Source of the DNA: Saccharothrix sp.
GTDB lineage: Bacteria; Actinomycetota; Actinomycetes; Mycobacteriales; Pseudonocardiaceae
Length of the DNA stretch: 64,000 bases
Direction of reading: 5' to 3'
NCBI RefSeq assembly: GCF_031180885.1
Contig: NZ_JAPSLK010000001.1
Location: forward strand, 1-64,000
The notes below the pieces were generated by a model. It saw nothing but the letters and a program-made list of their open reading frames with translations, had not been told where the DNA came from and ran no database searches. Below, piece after piece: positions 46,010-54,580 of this stretch. Position 1 is the first letter of the stretch; each line of letters starts with the position of its first letter. The position numbers were made by a program, and so were the translations under genes.

Positions 46010-46669
46010 TCACTTCGTGGTGCCGGGCTTCTTGGTCGTGGTGGAACGGGTGGTGGCGGGCTTGTGGGCCGGCTGGGTGCGCGCGGCGGCGGTGCGGTTC
46101 GCGGCCTTGCGGGTCGTGCTGCGGACCTCGTGCGCCACGTCGCCGCCGACCTCGACGACCGTCTCGGCCAGCTTCTCGCTCGCCTCGTCCACGTCGCTCG
46201 CGACCTTCTCGCCGACCGAACGGGTGCGGCGGGTGACCTTGCCCAGGACGTCGTCGGCCAGCTCGCGGGCCTCGGTCGCGGCGGTGCCGGTGCGCTTCTG
46301 CGCGGTCTCGACGGCCTCCTCCACCTGGTGCAGGGCCTTCTGCACCTGCGGCTGCGCCTTGAGCTTGTCCAGCGCCTCCTGGCCGTGCTCGGCCAGGAAC
46401 TGGTACAGGTTCAGCGCCGACTGGGTGTAGGCGTCGACGACCTTGCGCAGCTCGGCCGGGTCGAACTTCTCCTTCAGGCCGGAGAAGTCGGTCGACTCGG
46501 CGGCGTTCTTGCTCGCCTCGACGCGCTCCTTGGCCTTGTTCAGCGCCTCGATGACGGCCTTGGCGGCCAGGTCACCGGCGCCCAGGGCGGCCAGCAGCGG
46601 CGTCCGGGCGGCGGCCACGGCCTGCTCGCCGGCCTTGCGGAGTTCCTCGGTGGTGGGCAGGTTCGGCAT
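46010..46669 (-). CDS. HbhA-like helical protein with Lys/Thr-rich tail
   Basis: 219 aa. The body (about 1-170) is helical and charged: TPLLAALGAGDLAAKAVIEALNKAKERVEASK, KFDPAELRKVVDAYTQSALNLYQFLAEHGQEALDKL. The tail is basic and Pro/Thr-rich (AHKPATTRSTTTKKPGTTK). Mycobacterial HbhA is a surface adhesin and lipid-associated protein with a Lys/Ala/Pro tail; here the tail is shorter and richer in Thr. Its neighbours (XRE gene, DUF2516) match the hbhA locus. No signal peptide, as in HbhA. The ATG at 46669 is inferred from homology; a GTG at 46678 is possible. Confidence 0.84.
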   Translation of the reverse strand: MPNLPTTEELRKAGEQAVAAARTPLLAALGAGDLAAKAVIEALNKAKERVEASKNAAESTDFSGLKEKFDPAELRKVVDAYTQSALNLYQFLAEHGQEALDKLKAQPQVQKALHQVEEAVETAQKRTGTAATEARELADDVLGKVTRRTRSVGEKVASDVDEASEKLAETVVEVGGDVAHEVRSTTRKAANRTAAARTQPAHKPATTRSTTTKKPGTTK

Positions 46670-46678
46670 GGAGATCAC

Positions 46679-47065
46679 TCACTCCTCGGTGTGGTCTGTG
46701 GTTTTCGCGGCGTTCTCCCGCCGGAACGACTCGTAGACGTCGAGCAGCACCTGCTTCTGCCGCTCGGTCAGGTCCGGGGCGGTGACGATGGCGTCGGCCA
46801 GCGCGCCGCCCGCGCGCTGTTCCAGGATCCCGGCCTCGACGTACAGCGCTTCCGCCGAGATCCGCAGCCCTTTGGCGATCTGCTGGAGGATCTCCGCGCT
46901 CGGCTTGCGCAGGCCCCGCTCGATCTGGCTGAGGTAAGGGTTGGACACCCCGGCGAGCTTCGCCAGTTGGCGCAACGAGATCTTGGCGGTGTTGCGCTGC
47001 TGGCGGATGTACTCGCCGATGTCGCGGCCCAGGTCGGCGACCGCCTTGTCGATGGACTTGTCCAC
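46679..47065 (-). CDS. XRE-family transcriptional regulator
   Basis: 128 aa. The helix-turn-helix is at about residues 22-75: RQQRNTAKISLRQLAKLAGVSNPYLSQIERGLRKPSAEILQQIAKGL. A C-terminal helical part (LTERQKQVLLDVYESFRREN) follows. The GTG at 47065 is preferred because AGGAGG lies 11 nt before it, while the GTG at 47077 touches the ribosome site. It precedes the HbhA-like gene by 9 nt and probably regulates it. Two TGCTAGCA sites upstream are candidate operators. Confidence 0.86.
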   Translation of the reverse strand: MDKSIDKAVADLGRDIGEYIRQQRNTAKISLRQLAKLAGVSNPYLSQIERGLRKPSAEILQQIAKGLRISAEALYVEAGILEQRAGGALADAIVTAPDLTERQKQVLLDVYESFRRENAAKTTDHTEE

Positions 47066-47109
47066 GCCTCGCGGCACCTCCTCGTTCCGGGTTCGACGGT
47101 ACGCGCGGG

Positions 47110-47138
47110 TGCTAGCAGTTGCAAGCGCCCTGCTAGCA
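47110..47138. promoter_or_regulatory. Paired TGCTAGCA operator candidate
   Basis: Two perfect 8-bp palindromes TGCTAGCA (47110-47117 and 47131-47138) are spaced 21 bp apart, two helical turns. A TTGCAA palindrome lies between them at 47119-47124. The site is in the divergent region between the XRE gene and the methyltransferase gene, so the XRE protein is the obvious candidate binder. Confidence 0.7.
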
Positions 47139-47177
47139 AACCGGACGTGGGCTCGCCCACAGCGCTACCGTGGGGCG

Positions 47178-48299
47178 GTGGACCCGGCGGCGAACCTCCG
47201 CGACGAGCTGGTCGACTCGCTCGTGGCCGGCGGCGTGCTCGCCGATCCCCGCTGGATCGCGGCGTTTCGCGAGGTACCGCGGGATGTCTTCCTGTCGGGT
47301 TTCTTCGCGCCCGGCCCCGGCGGGACGTGGCGGGCGGTCACCTCCGACGCGCCGGAGCACCTGTCGCTGGTCTACCGGAACCAGGTGTGCGTGACCCAGC
47401 TGGACGGGTCGGACGCGGCGTGGGAGCAAGCACTCGGGTCCGGCCCCGTGCACGGTGTACCCACCAGCTCGTCGAGCATGCCGACGATCATGGCGATCAT
47501 GCTGGAGGCGCTGGACGTGCGGCGCGGGGACACCGTCCTGGAGATCGGGACGGGCACCGGGTACAACGCGGCCCTGCTGTGCCACGTGCTCGGGGACGCG
47601 GCGGTGACCTCGGTGGACGTGGACCCGGGCGTGCTGGCGCGGGCCGTGGCGGCGCTGGAGACCGCGGGCTACCGGCCGCACTGCTCCGCGTCCGACGGGG
47701 AACTGGGGTTCCCGGGGCGGGCGCCGTACTCGCGGGTGCTGGGGACGTGCGCGGTGTCGCGGGTGCCGGTGGCGTGGCTGGACCAGGTCGAGCCGGGCGG
47801 GGTGATCGTGACGACGTTCAACCGGGCGTTGGGCGCGGGCCTGGTGCGGCTGGTGGTGCGCGACGGCGTGGCGACCGGCCGGGTCCTGCTCGACGACGGC
47901 CGGTTCATGCCGTTGCGGGCGCACAACAACGCCTGGGCGGACCAGGCCCTGGAGGACGCGGCGCACGCCCCCGCGACGACGACCCGCACCACGCCGCTGC
48001 CCGCGCGGACCGTGGTGGACCCGGTGTCGGGCTTCGAGTTCTTCGCGGGCCTGGCGCTGCCGGACGTGGTCGTCGCCTTCGACCCGGTCCGGCTGGCGCA
48101 CCCGGACGGCTCGTGGGTGCGCCACCGGGGCTCGGTCGTGGACCAGGGCGGTCCGCGCGAGCTGTGGACGCTGGCCGAGGAGGCCTACCGGGCCTGGCGC
48201 AACCTCGGCCGCCCGCGCCGCCAGCACTTCACCTTCACGGCGACGCGGGACGAGCAGCACTTCGCCCTCGACGGCTCCACCCGCACCTGGCCGATCTGA
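47178..48299 (+). CDS. Protein-L-isoaspartate O-methyltransferase-like protein
   Basis: 373 aa. N-terminal helical part FREVPRDVFLSGFFAP, then a PCMT-like core: TSSSSMPTIMAIMLEALDVRRGDTVLEIGTGTGYNAALLCHVL (SAM motif I) and AVTSVDVDPGVLARAV (motif II). A ~170-residue C-terminal extension has DGVATGRVLLDDGRFMPLRAH. Similar extended proteins accompany ATP-grasp peptide (graspetide) clusters, but no ATP-grasp or precursor gene is adjacent here. The GTG at 47178 lies 6 nt after TACCGT. Confidence 0.83.
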   Translation: MDPAANLRDELVDSLVAGGVLADPRWIAAFREVPRDVFLSGFFAPGPGGTWRAVTSDAPEHLSLVYRNQVCVTQLDGSDAAWEQALGSGPVHGVPTSSSSMPTIMAIMLEALDVRRGDTVLEIGTGTGYNAALLCHVLGDAAVTSVDVDPGVLARAVAALETAGYRPHCSASDGELGFPGRAPYSRVLGTCAVSRVPVAWLDQVEPGGVIVTTFNRALGAGLVRLVVRDGVATGRVLLDDGRFMPLRAHNNAWADQALEDAAHAPATTTRTTPLPARTVVDPVSGFEFFAGLALPDVVVAFDPVRLAHPDGSWVRHRGSVVDQGGPRELWTLAEEAYRAWRNLGRPRRQHFTFTATRDEQHFALDGSTRTWPI

Positions 48300-48337
48300 C
48301 GGCCGGGTTCGGGGCCGGGGGTTCGGCGCCTGGGTCT

Positions 48338-48823
48338 TCAGTCGAACAGCTCCTCCAGGAAGCTGCGGCGGCGGCGCTGCGGGTGGTGCCGGTAGTCCTG
48401 GTAGCCGCCCGGGTAGGCCGGGGGCGGCGGACCGGCGGGGGTGCCCGGCGCCGGCTGGTAGGTGGGTGGCATGCCCGGCTGGGCGGGCGGCACACCGGGC
48501 TGGCCCGGGTACGGCGGCGGCGCCTGGTACGCCGGGGGCGCGCCGGTCGGGCCCTGGTAGGCCGGAGGCGCGCCGGTCGGGTACGCGGGCGATCCCTGGT
48601 GGGCCGCAGGCGCGTCGGTCGGGCCCTGGTAGGCGGGTGGCGGCGCGCCCGGCTCGTCCTGGTAGGCCGGGGGCTGCGCGTCGTAGTGCGCCTGCTCGGC
48701 CGCGATGATCTGCTCCAGCTCACCGCCGTCGAGGAAGACGCCCTTGCAGTTGTCGCACTGGTCGACGTGCACCGACCCTCGGGTGATGGTGCGCATCTCC
48801 TGCTGGCACTTGGGACAGGTCAC
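48338..48823 (-). CDS. TFIIB-type zinc-ribbon protein with PPAYQ repeats
   Basis: 161 aa. The N-terminal zinc ribbon is CPKCQQEM...QCDNCKGVFLDGGELEQII (about 3-42). A disordered region of about 100 residues follows, with PPAYQGPTGAPPAYQ-type repeats, and then a C-terminal HHPQRRRRSFLEELFD motif, the usual short acidic end of this family. It is a cytoplasmic metal-binding protein of unknown role. The start at 48823 is leaderless (TACGCT exactly 7 nt before the GTG). Confidence 0.85.
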   Translation of the reverse strand: MTCPKCQQEMRTITRGSVHVDQCDNCKGVFLDGGELEQIIAAEQAHYDAQPPAYQDEPGAPPPAYQGPTDAPAAHQGSPAYPTGAPPAYQGPTGAPPAYQAPPPYPGQPGVPPAQPGMPPTYQPAPGTPAGPPPPAYPGGYQDYRHHPQRRRRSFLEELFD

Positions 48824-48896
48824 ACACCCGAGCGTACGCACGACACGGGGGTGACCGCGTCACCACCAGGGGTGACGGGTGGGTCATGATGCCTCC

Positions 48897-50813
48897 GTGT
48901 CCCGATTTCGCCAACGCGCCGTGCTCGTGGGGTGTGTCCTGGCCGCCCTGCTCGCGGCGGCCGGGTTGTTCGTCACCGACTACGGCATCGACCCCGACCT
49001 GTGGCTGTCCGGGCTGGCGGTCGGGTTCCTCGCGTTCCTCGCCGCGTTCGACCCGTGGCTGCACCGCCGGCGCGCGGCCGGCCTGGCGACCGACGACAAC
49101 CTCGACGCGGCGGTGGACGCGCTCGCCAAGGCCCTGCACGCGCAGTGGACCGAGGAGTGCCGCGCCCGCGGCCTCGGTGACGGCCTGCTCGACCTGCACT
49201 GGAGTTCCGCGCAGGGCCGGCCGGGGCGCAGCGACGCCGTGGTGGGCGCGTTCGAGCGGGACCGGCGGATGGTGTTCCTCGGCGAGGCCGGGTCCGGCAA
49301 GAGCACCGTGGCGATGCTGCTGACCATCGGCCTGCTCGACCGCCGCGTCGACGGCCCGGTGCCCGTGCTGCTGCCGCTGTCCACGTGGGACCCGGACGTG
49401 GAGGACGTGCGGACCTGGATGACGCACCGGCTCTACGAGGACCACCCGGCGCTGCGCAACACCGAGCTGTACGGCAGCTACGCGGCGGACCTGCTGATCG
49501 AGCAGCGGCGGGTGTTCCCGGTGCTGGACGGGCTGGACCGGATCCCGCGCGCGAAGCGGGCGGAGGCGCTGGAGCGGATCAACCGGGCCTTCCCGAAGTC
49601 GTCGCCGCTGGTGCTGACCAGCCGGTTCGACGAGTTCGCCGAGCTGGGCGCGGTGGTGCCGGCGGCGGACGTGGTGGAACTGCAACCCCTCGACCACGAG
49701 GAGATCGCGGGCTACCTGCGCGCCCGCGCCGACCCGCTCACCGCGGCCCGCTGGGAACCGATCTTCCTGCACCTGCGCGACGAGCCGGACGGCCGTCTGG
49801 CGGACGCCCTGTCCACCCCGCTCGCGGTGTGGCTCGCGGGAGTCGTCTACGCGCACGGCGAACCCAGCGAGCTGCTCGACCGGGGCCGCTTCCCCGACCG
49901 CCGGGCGATCGAGGACCACCTGGTGGACGCGCTGGTCGACGGCGCGTTCGGCGACCGGGGCGCGGCGCACCAGGCGCGGGCGAGCCAGGTGTGGCCGCGG
50001 GACAAGGCGCGGCGCTGGCTGGCGTTCCTGGCGCGGGAGGCCGGGATGGCGGACATCGCGTGGTGGCGGGTGCGGCGTTCGGTGAACGGGACGTGGCTGG
50101 CGCTGTTGGGGGCGCTGGCGTTGGGCACGATCGGCGGGGTGGGCGTGGCGTGGCTGATGGCTTACGCGAGTTCGCCGAAGTTCGCGCCGTGGACGGGTTT
50201 GGCGGCCGGGTTGCTCGTCGCGGTCGCCGCGTTGCACGCCTCCGGTACGCGGGAACCCAAGCCGCGCTTGGGTGTGTGGCGGAGCTTGGTGGTGGTGAGC
50301 GGGGTGCTGGGGACGGCTCTCGGGCTGGTTTTCGGTGCCCTGTACGGGTTGTCGGCGGGATTGGTGGTCGGGCTGGGGTTGGGCGTGGCCGTGGCGCTGC
50401 GGTTCGCGTTGGCGGACAGCGCGGAGTTGACCCACCCGTCGAGTCCGAAGTGGACGATGGCGCGGGACCGGGTGGCGGTGTGGACCGGGTCCCTGGTGCT
50501 GGCCGTGGTGTTCGGCGCGGCGGCGGGGCTGGTGTTCGGGCCGCACCAGTCCGGGATGGTCGGGTTGGGGCTGGCCAGCGGGCTGATGCTGGGGTTCACG
50601 CTGTCGGTGCTGCACTTGCGGTGGTGGTGGTTCACGGTGGCGCGGATCTGGCTGGCGGTGCGCGGGAAGCTGCCTTGGGAGCTGATGGTGTTCCTGGAGG
50701 ACGCGCGGAAGCTGGGCGTGCTGCGGCAGGCGGGCGCCTGCTACCAGTTCCGGCACGCGTTGGTGCAGGAGCGGCTGGCGGGCGCCCGGGCGGAGGTGCC
50801 GTCAGACGTTTAG
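48897..50813 (+). CDS. Membrane-anchored NACHT-domain NTPase
   Basis: 638 aa. Two N-terminal membrane helices (about 7-25, 34-52) are followed by a NACHT/STAND NTPase domain (about 115-300): Walker A VFLGEAGSGKSTVAML (about 127-141), Walker B RRVFPVLDGLDRIPR (about 205-219) and VLTSRFDEF. A helical region (about 300-390) leads to a C-terminal block of about six membrane helices (about 398-600) and a short cytoplasmic end. No leucine-rich, WD or TPR sensor repeats are present. Bacterial NACHT proteins can act in phage defence, but this C-terminal architecture does not show a known effector. The start at 48897 is leaderless (CATGAT 6 nt before). Confidence 0.85.
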   Translation: MSRFRQRAVLVGCVLAALLAAAGLFVTDYGIDPDLWLSGLAVGFLAFLAAFDPWLHRRRAAGLATDDNLDAAVDALAKALHAQWTEECRARGLGDGLLDLHWSSAQGRPGRSDAVVGAFERDRRMVFLGEAGSGKSTVAMLLTIGLLDRRVDGPVPVLLPLSTWDPDVEDVRTWMTHRLYEDHPALRNTELYGSYAADLLIEQRRVFPVLDGLDRIPRAKRAEALERINRAFPKSSPLVLTSRFDEFAELGAVVPAADVVELQPLDHEEIAGYLRARADPLTAARWEPIFLHLRDEPDGRLADALSTPLAVWLAGVVYAHGEPSELLDRGRFPDRRAIEDHLVDALVDGAFGDRGAAHQARASQVWPRDKARRWLAFLAREAGMADIAWWRVRRSVNGTWLALLGALALGTIGGVGVAWLMAYASSPKFAPWTGLAAGLLVAVAALHASGTREPKPRLGVWRSLVVVSGVLGTALGLVFGALYGLSAGLVVGLGLGVAVALRFALADSAELTHPSSPKWTMARDRVAVWTGSLVLAVVFGAAAGLVFGPHQSGMVGLGLASGLMLGFTLSVLHLRWWWFTVARIWLAVRGKLPWELMVFLEDARKLGVLRQAGACYQFRHALVQERLAGARAEVPSDV

Positions 50814-51974
50814 CTTGTGCAGGCGGCGGATGGCTTCGTCCAGGACCTCGTCCTTCTTGCAGAACGCGAACCGCACGAGGTGCTGCCACTTCTCCGGGTG
50901 ATCGGTGAAGACCTGCACCGGAACCGCCGCCACGCCGATGCGCTCCGGCAGCGCGTGGCACAGTTCCAGACCGTCGTGGAAACCGAGCGGGCGGACGTCG
51001 GCGGTGATGAAGTACGTGCCTTCGGAGGGGCGCACCGCGAAGCCGGCTTCGGTGAGGCCCTCGGCCAGGCGGGAGCGCTTGTTCTGCAACGAGGTCCGCA
51101 GCTCCTCGACCCATTCCAGCTCGTGCCGCAGCGCGTGCGCGACAGCCGGCTGGAACGGCGCGCCGCCGACGAACGTGAGGAACTGCTTGGCCGCCCGCAC
51201 CGCCCCGACCAGCGGCGCCGGCGCGCACACCCAGCCGATCTTCCAGCCCGTGCAGTTGAACGACTTCCCGGCCGACGAGATCGCGACCGTCCGCTCCCGC
51301 ATCCCCGGCAGGGACGCCAGCGGCACGTGCTCCAGGTCGTCGAAGACCAGGTGCTCGTACACCTCGTCGGTGATCGCGACCAGGTCGTGCTCGACGCACA
51401 GCCGGGCGATCTCCGCCAGCTCGGCCCGGTTCAGCACGGTGCCGGTCGGGTTGTGCGGGGTGTTGACCAGGATCGCCTTCGTGCGGGGACCGATCGCGGC
51501 GCGCAGGGCCTCGACGTCCAGGCCCAGGCGACCGGTGCCGGGCTCCTCCACCAGGCCGACCGACCGGCGCGTCCCGCCCGCGAGCGCCACGCAAGCCGCG
51601 TACGAGTCGTAGTAGGGCTCGATCAGCACGACTTCGTCACCGGGCTCGACGAGTGCGAGCAGGGAGGCGGCGATGGCCTCGGTGGCACCCACGGTGACCA
51701 GGATCTCCGTGTCCGGGTCGTACTCCGTCCCGTACCGCGCGCGGTGCTCGGCGATGGCCTGCCGGAGCACGGGCATCCCGGGGCCGGGCGGGTACTGGTT
51801 GAGGCCGCCGTCGATCGACTCCTTCGCCACGGCCAGCATCCCGGCCGGGCCGTCGGTGTCCGGGAAGCCCTGCCCGAGGTTCACCGCCCCGGTGCGCACC
51901 GCCAACGCGGTCATCTCCGCGAAGATCGTCGAGGTGAACGGCCGCATCCTGGTGACAAGCGCTGGTTCCCGCAC
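50802..51974 (-). CDS. PLP-dependent aminotransferase (class I/II, aspartate-aminotransferase fold)
   Basis: 390 aa. Motifs: VNLGQGFPDTDGP, VTVGATEAIAASLLAL, ILVNTPHNPTGTVLNR, ITDEVYEHLVF, the PLP lysine in ISSAGKSFNCTGWKIGW (about 231-247) and VRFAFCKKDEVL. It resembles N-succinyldiaminopimelate or kynurenine/methionine-type aminotransferases; the donor is unknown. The GTG at 51974 has AAGATT 7 nt before it. Its 3' end overlaps the NACHT gene by 12 nt (convergent). Confidence 0.9.
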   Translation of the reverse strand: MREPALVTRMRPFTSTIFAEMTALAVRTGAVNLGQGFPDTDGPAGMLAVAKESIDGGLNQYPPGPGMPVLRQAIAEHRARYGTEYDPDTEILVTVGATEAIAASLLALVEPGDEVVLIEPYYDSYAACVALAGGTRRSVGLVEEPGTGRLGLDVEALRAAIGPRTKAILVNTPHNPTGTVLNRAELAEIARLCVEHDLVAITDEVYEHLVFDDLEHVPLASLPGMRERTVAISSAGKSFNCTGWKIGWVCAPAPLVGAVRAAKQFLTFVGGAPFQPAVAHALRHELEWVEELRTSLQNKRSRLAEGLTEAGFAVRPSEGTYFITADVRPLGFHDGLELCHALPERIGVAAVPVQVFTDHPEKWQHLVRFAFCKKDEVLDEAIRRLHKLNV

Positions 51975-52003
51975 AACGCCGAATCTTCACGGACAATGGC
52001 GTC

Positions 52004-53260
52004 GTGGAGCAACTGACGGCCGCTGACCAGCTCAAGCGCGCGGGCCTGCGCCGGATGAAGCTCGTCGCCACCGGGTTCTTCCTGGCGGCGACGGCGATCT
52101 TCCTGGTGGCCCTGGTCTTCGAGGACGGCGGACCCGCGTGGATCGGGTACGTGCGCGCGGCGGCCGAGGCCGGGATGGTCGGCGCCCTGGCCGACTGGTT
52201 CGCGGTGACCGCGCTGTTCAGGCGGCCCCTGGGGCTGCCGATCCCGCACACGGCGATCATCCCGACCCGCAAGAACACCTTCGGCGACGCGCTCGGGTCG
52301 TTCGTCGGGACGAACTTCCTGTCCGAGGACGTGGTCAAGGACAAGCTGCGCCGGGTGGGCGTGGCGCGGCGGGTCGGGGCGTGGGTGTCGGTGCCGGACA
52401 ACGCCGAGCGGGTGACGTCCGAGCTGGCCAACGTCATCAAGGGCGCGGTCACCGTGCTGCGGGACGACGACGTCCAGGCGATCGTCGAGCAGGCGGTGGT
52501 GCGCCGGCTGACCGACCAGCCGTGGGGACCGCCGCTGGGCAAGCTGCTCGGCCAGGTGCTGACCGACGGGGCGCACCACAAGCTGGTGGACCTGGTGTGC
52601 GACCGCGCCTACGACTGGGTCCGGGACAACTACGACCGGGTCATGACCGTGGTGTCGGACCGGGCGCCGACGTGGTCGCCGAAGTTCGTGGACTCGTTGC
52701 TGGCGGACAAGGTGTACTCGGAGCTGCTGAACTTCGCGTGGGCGGTGAAGACCGACGTCAACCACCCGATGCGGCAGGCGGTGGACCACTTCCTGATCGA
52801 GTTCGCGGCGGACCTCCAGCACGACCCGGCCACCATGCAGCGCGCGGAGAACGTGAAGCAGCAGGTGATCGACCACCCGGACGTGCAACGCCTGATCGGG
52901 TCAGCGTGGGGGACGGCGAAGGGGATGCTGCTGACGGCGGCCGAGGACCCTTCGTCCGAGCTGCGCAAGCGGGTGCGCGAGGGGTTGATGTCCTTTGGGC
53001 GGCGCTTGGTGGACGACGAGACGATGCGGGCGAAGGTCGACGGGTGGCTGGAGGGCGCGGCGGGGCACGTTGTGTCGAACTACCGGCACGAGATCACGAC
53101 GTTGATCACGGACACGGTGGAGCGGTGGGATGCCGAGGAGACGTCGCGGAAGATCGAGTTGCAGGTGGGGCGGGATCTCCAGTTCATCCGGATCAACGGC
53201 ACGGTGGTGGGCGCGTTGGCGGGCTTGGTGATCTACACGGTGGGCCAGTTCGTGGTGTGA
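52004..53260 (+). CDS. DUF445 membrane protein
   Basis: 418 aa. N-terminal membrane helix KLVATGFFLAATAIFLVALVF, the family segment GMVGALADWFAVTALFRRPLGLPIPHTAIIPTRKNTFGDALGSFV, long helical middle and a final membrane helix (GTVVGALAGLVIYTVGQFVV). Membrane-associated, function unknown. The GTG at 52004 is 6 nt after GACAAT and only 29 nt from the divergent aminotransferase start. Confidence 0.88.
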   Translation: MEQLTAADQLKRAGLRRMKLVATGFFLAATAIFLVALVFEDGGPAWIGYVRAAAEAGMVGALADWFAVTALFRRPLGLPIPHTAIIPTRKNTFGDALGSFVGTNFLSEDVVKDKLRRVGVARRVGAWVSVPDNAERVTSELANVIKGAVTVLRDDDVQAIVEQAVVRRLTDQPWGPPLGKLLGQVLTDGAHHKLVDLVCDRAYDWVRDNYDRVMTVVSDRAPTWSPKFVDSLLADKVYSELLNFAWAVKTDVNHPMRQAVDHFLIEFAADLQHDPATMQRAENVKQQVIDHPDVQRLIGSAWGTAKGMLLTAAEDPSSELRKRVREGLMSFGRRLVDDETMRAKVDGWLEGAAGHVVSNYRHEITTLITDTVERWDAEETSRKIELQVGRDLQFIRINGTVVGALAGLVIYTVGQFVV

Positions 53261-53436
53261 CGCGCGCGGGTGCGGCGGCCCTCGGGATGTGGTGCGGGGT
53301 TGCGGCGGTGGGCAGGTTGCGGCGGCGGGGGGTGCGGCGCGCGGGCGAGGGCCTCGGGCTGTGGCATGGGGTGTGGCGCGGGCGGTGGGCACGGACGTTG
53401 GGCATGGGAGCGTGGGGCGGGGGGTTGTCTCGCGTT

Positions 53437-53654
53437 GGGCGTTCCGCCCACCACTTCCTCCCAGGCCCCCTGGCACAAGCCAGGCGCGCGGGGCGCGCCA
53501 AGCGCGCTTCGCGCGCAGGCCCGAGCGCTGCGCGCTCGGGGGCACGGCCCGGCGAAGCCGGCCGTGCCGGCCGCCGCAGGCGGCCCCGCCGAAGGCGGGT
53601 GCGGTTGGGGCTTGTGCGAGGTGGCCTGGGTGGGGGTGGGTGGGCGGAACGCCC
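53437..53654. repeat. Hairpin-cluster intergenic element
   Basis: An outer imperfect inverted repeat (53437-53481 with 53609-53654) encloses six mini-hairpins: 53483-53499, 53502-53516, 53520-53540, 53541-53568, 53569-53585 and 53585-53599. All have 3-nt loops (GGG, TTC, TGC, GAA, GCA, GAA). The two ends are themselves hairpins, GGGCG-TTC-CGCCC and GGGCG-GAA-CGCCC. It lies between two convergent genes and codes for nothing recognisable. Confidence 0.88.
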
Positions 53655-53689
53655 GAAGTGACACGGCCGATCACCTTGCCAGGCCCCGC

Positions 53690-53925
53690 CCGATCCCGCC
53701 GCACCGCGAAACCGGCCCCGCGCTACGAAACCAGCCGCGCCCGCGCCCGAACTCCGCCGCGCCTGCCACGGAACCAGCCCCGCCCGGCCACCGAACCGAG
53801 CCACGCCCGCCCACGGAACCCAACCCCGCCCGGCCACCGAACCGAGTCGCGCCTGCCCACGGAACCGCAGCCGCGCCCGCCCGCGCGGAACCGCAGCCGC
53901 GCCCGCCCAGGAACCCCGCCGCGCG
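53690..53925. repeat. Degenerate tandem repeats, period about 20-22 bp
   Basis: About ten degenerate units centred on CACGGAACC/CACCGAACC separated by CGCCCG-rich spacers fill the space after the hairpin cluster up to the end of the CGNR gene. Composition keeps several frames open, but I see no real gene. With 53261-53436 (GC-rich, nothing recognised), this completes the 665-bp gap. Confidence 0.65.
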
Positions 53926-54465
53926 CTACGAAACGCTGAGCGCGCGTCGTTCCCGCCAGTTGCGCGCCTTCTCGCGGTTCCCGCACACCTGCATCGAGCA
54001 CCACATCCGCGACCTGTTCCGGGAACGGTCGAAGAACGCCCACAGGCAGCCCTCCGCCTGGCAGATCTTGAACCGCTCCCACGACCCCAGCACCGCCAGC
54101 CGCGCCGCCGCGCCGAGCACCGCCCCCAGGGCGTCCTCGCTCGACATCATCGGCACACCGTGGCTCAGGTCGACCCGGATCAGACCCGCGGCAGGGGCAG
54201 GGCCGTCCAGTCGTTCGGACCGCTCACCCAGAGATGCCCGGAGCGTGGTGCGGACGGCGCGGGCCTGCGCCAGGTCGCCCACGTCGCCGAGGCCCCGTTC
54301 GGCGACCCACGTCCGCCAGGCTGCGGCGTCGTCGAGGACGTCCGTGCCCAGTTCGACGTCTCGGGTGTTGAGGAAAGCGAGCAGCAGCTCCACATCGTGT
54401 TCCGCATCGCCGGCTCGACCCTGCGCGAGAGCCGCGTGGTCCCAGCCGGCCGCCAGACCAGTCAC
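53926..54465 (-). CDS. CGNR zinc-finger (ABATE-domain) protein
   Basis: 179 aa. The N-terminal stress-response ABATE-like domain (about 20-130) is followed by a CGNR zinc finger: FKICQAEGCLWAFFDRSRNRSRMWCSMQVCGNREKARNWRERR (two Cys pairs plus the CGNR motif). These are predicted DNA-binding regulators. The GTG at 54465 lies 6 nt after TACAGT, hence probably leaderless. Confidence 0.9.
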   Translation of the reverse strand: MTGLAAGWDHAALAQGRAGDAEHDVELLLAFLNTRDVELGTDVLDDAAAWRTWVAERGLGDVGDLAQARAVRTTLRASLGERSERLDGPAPAAGLIRVDLSHGVPMMSSEDALGAVLGAAARLAVLGSWERFKICQAEGCLWAFFDRSRNRSRMWCSMQVCGNREKARNWRERRALSVS

Positions 54466-54580
54466 CCCTCCACTGTAGGCGTCGAGGCGTCCCGATGTGG
54501 CGAAGTAACCGTCAACTGATTTTGGCCGGTTAGCCGTTTTGCCCGACCGGGCGACCGCCGATCAGGCTATGAACCCGGTG

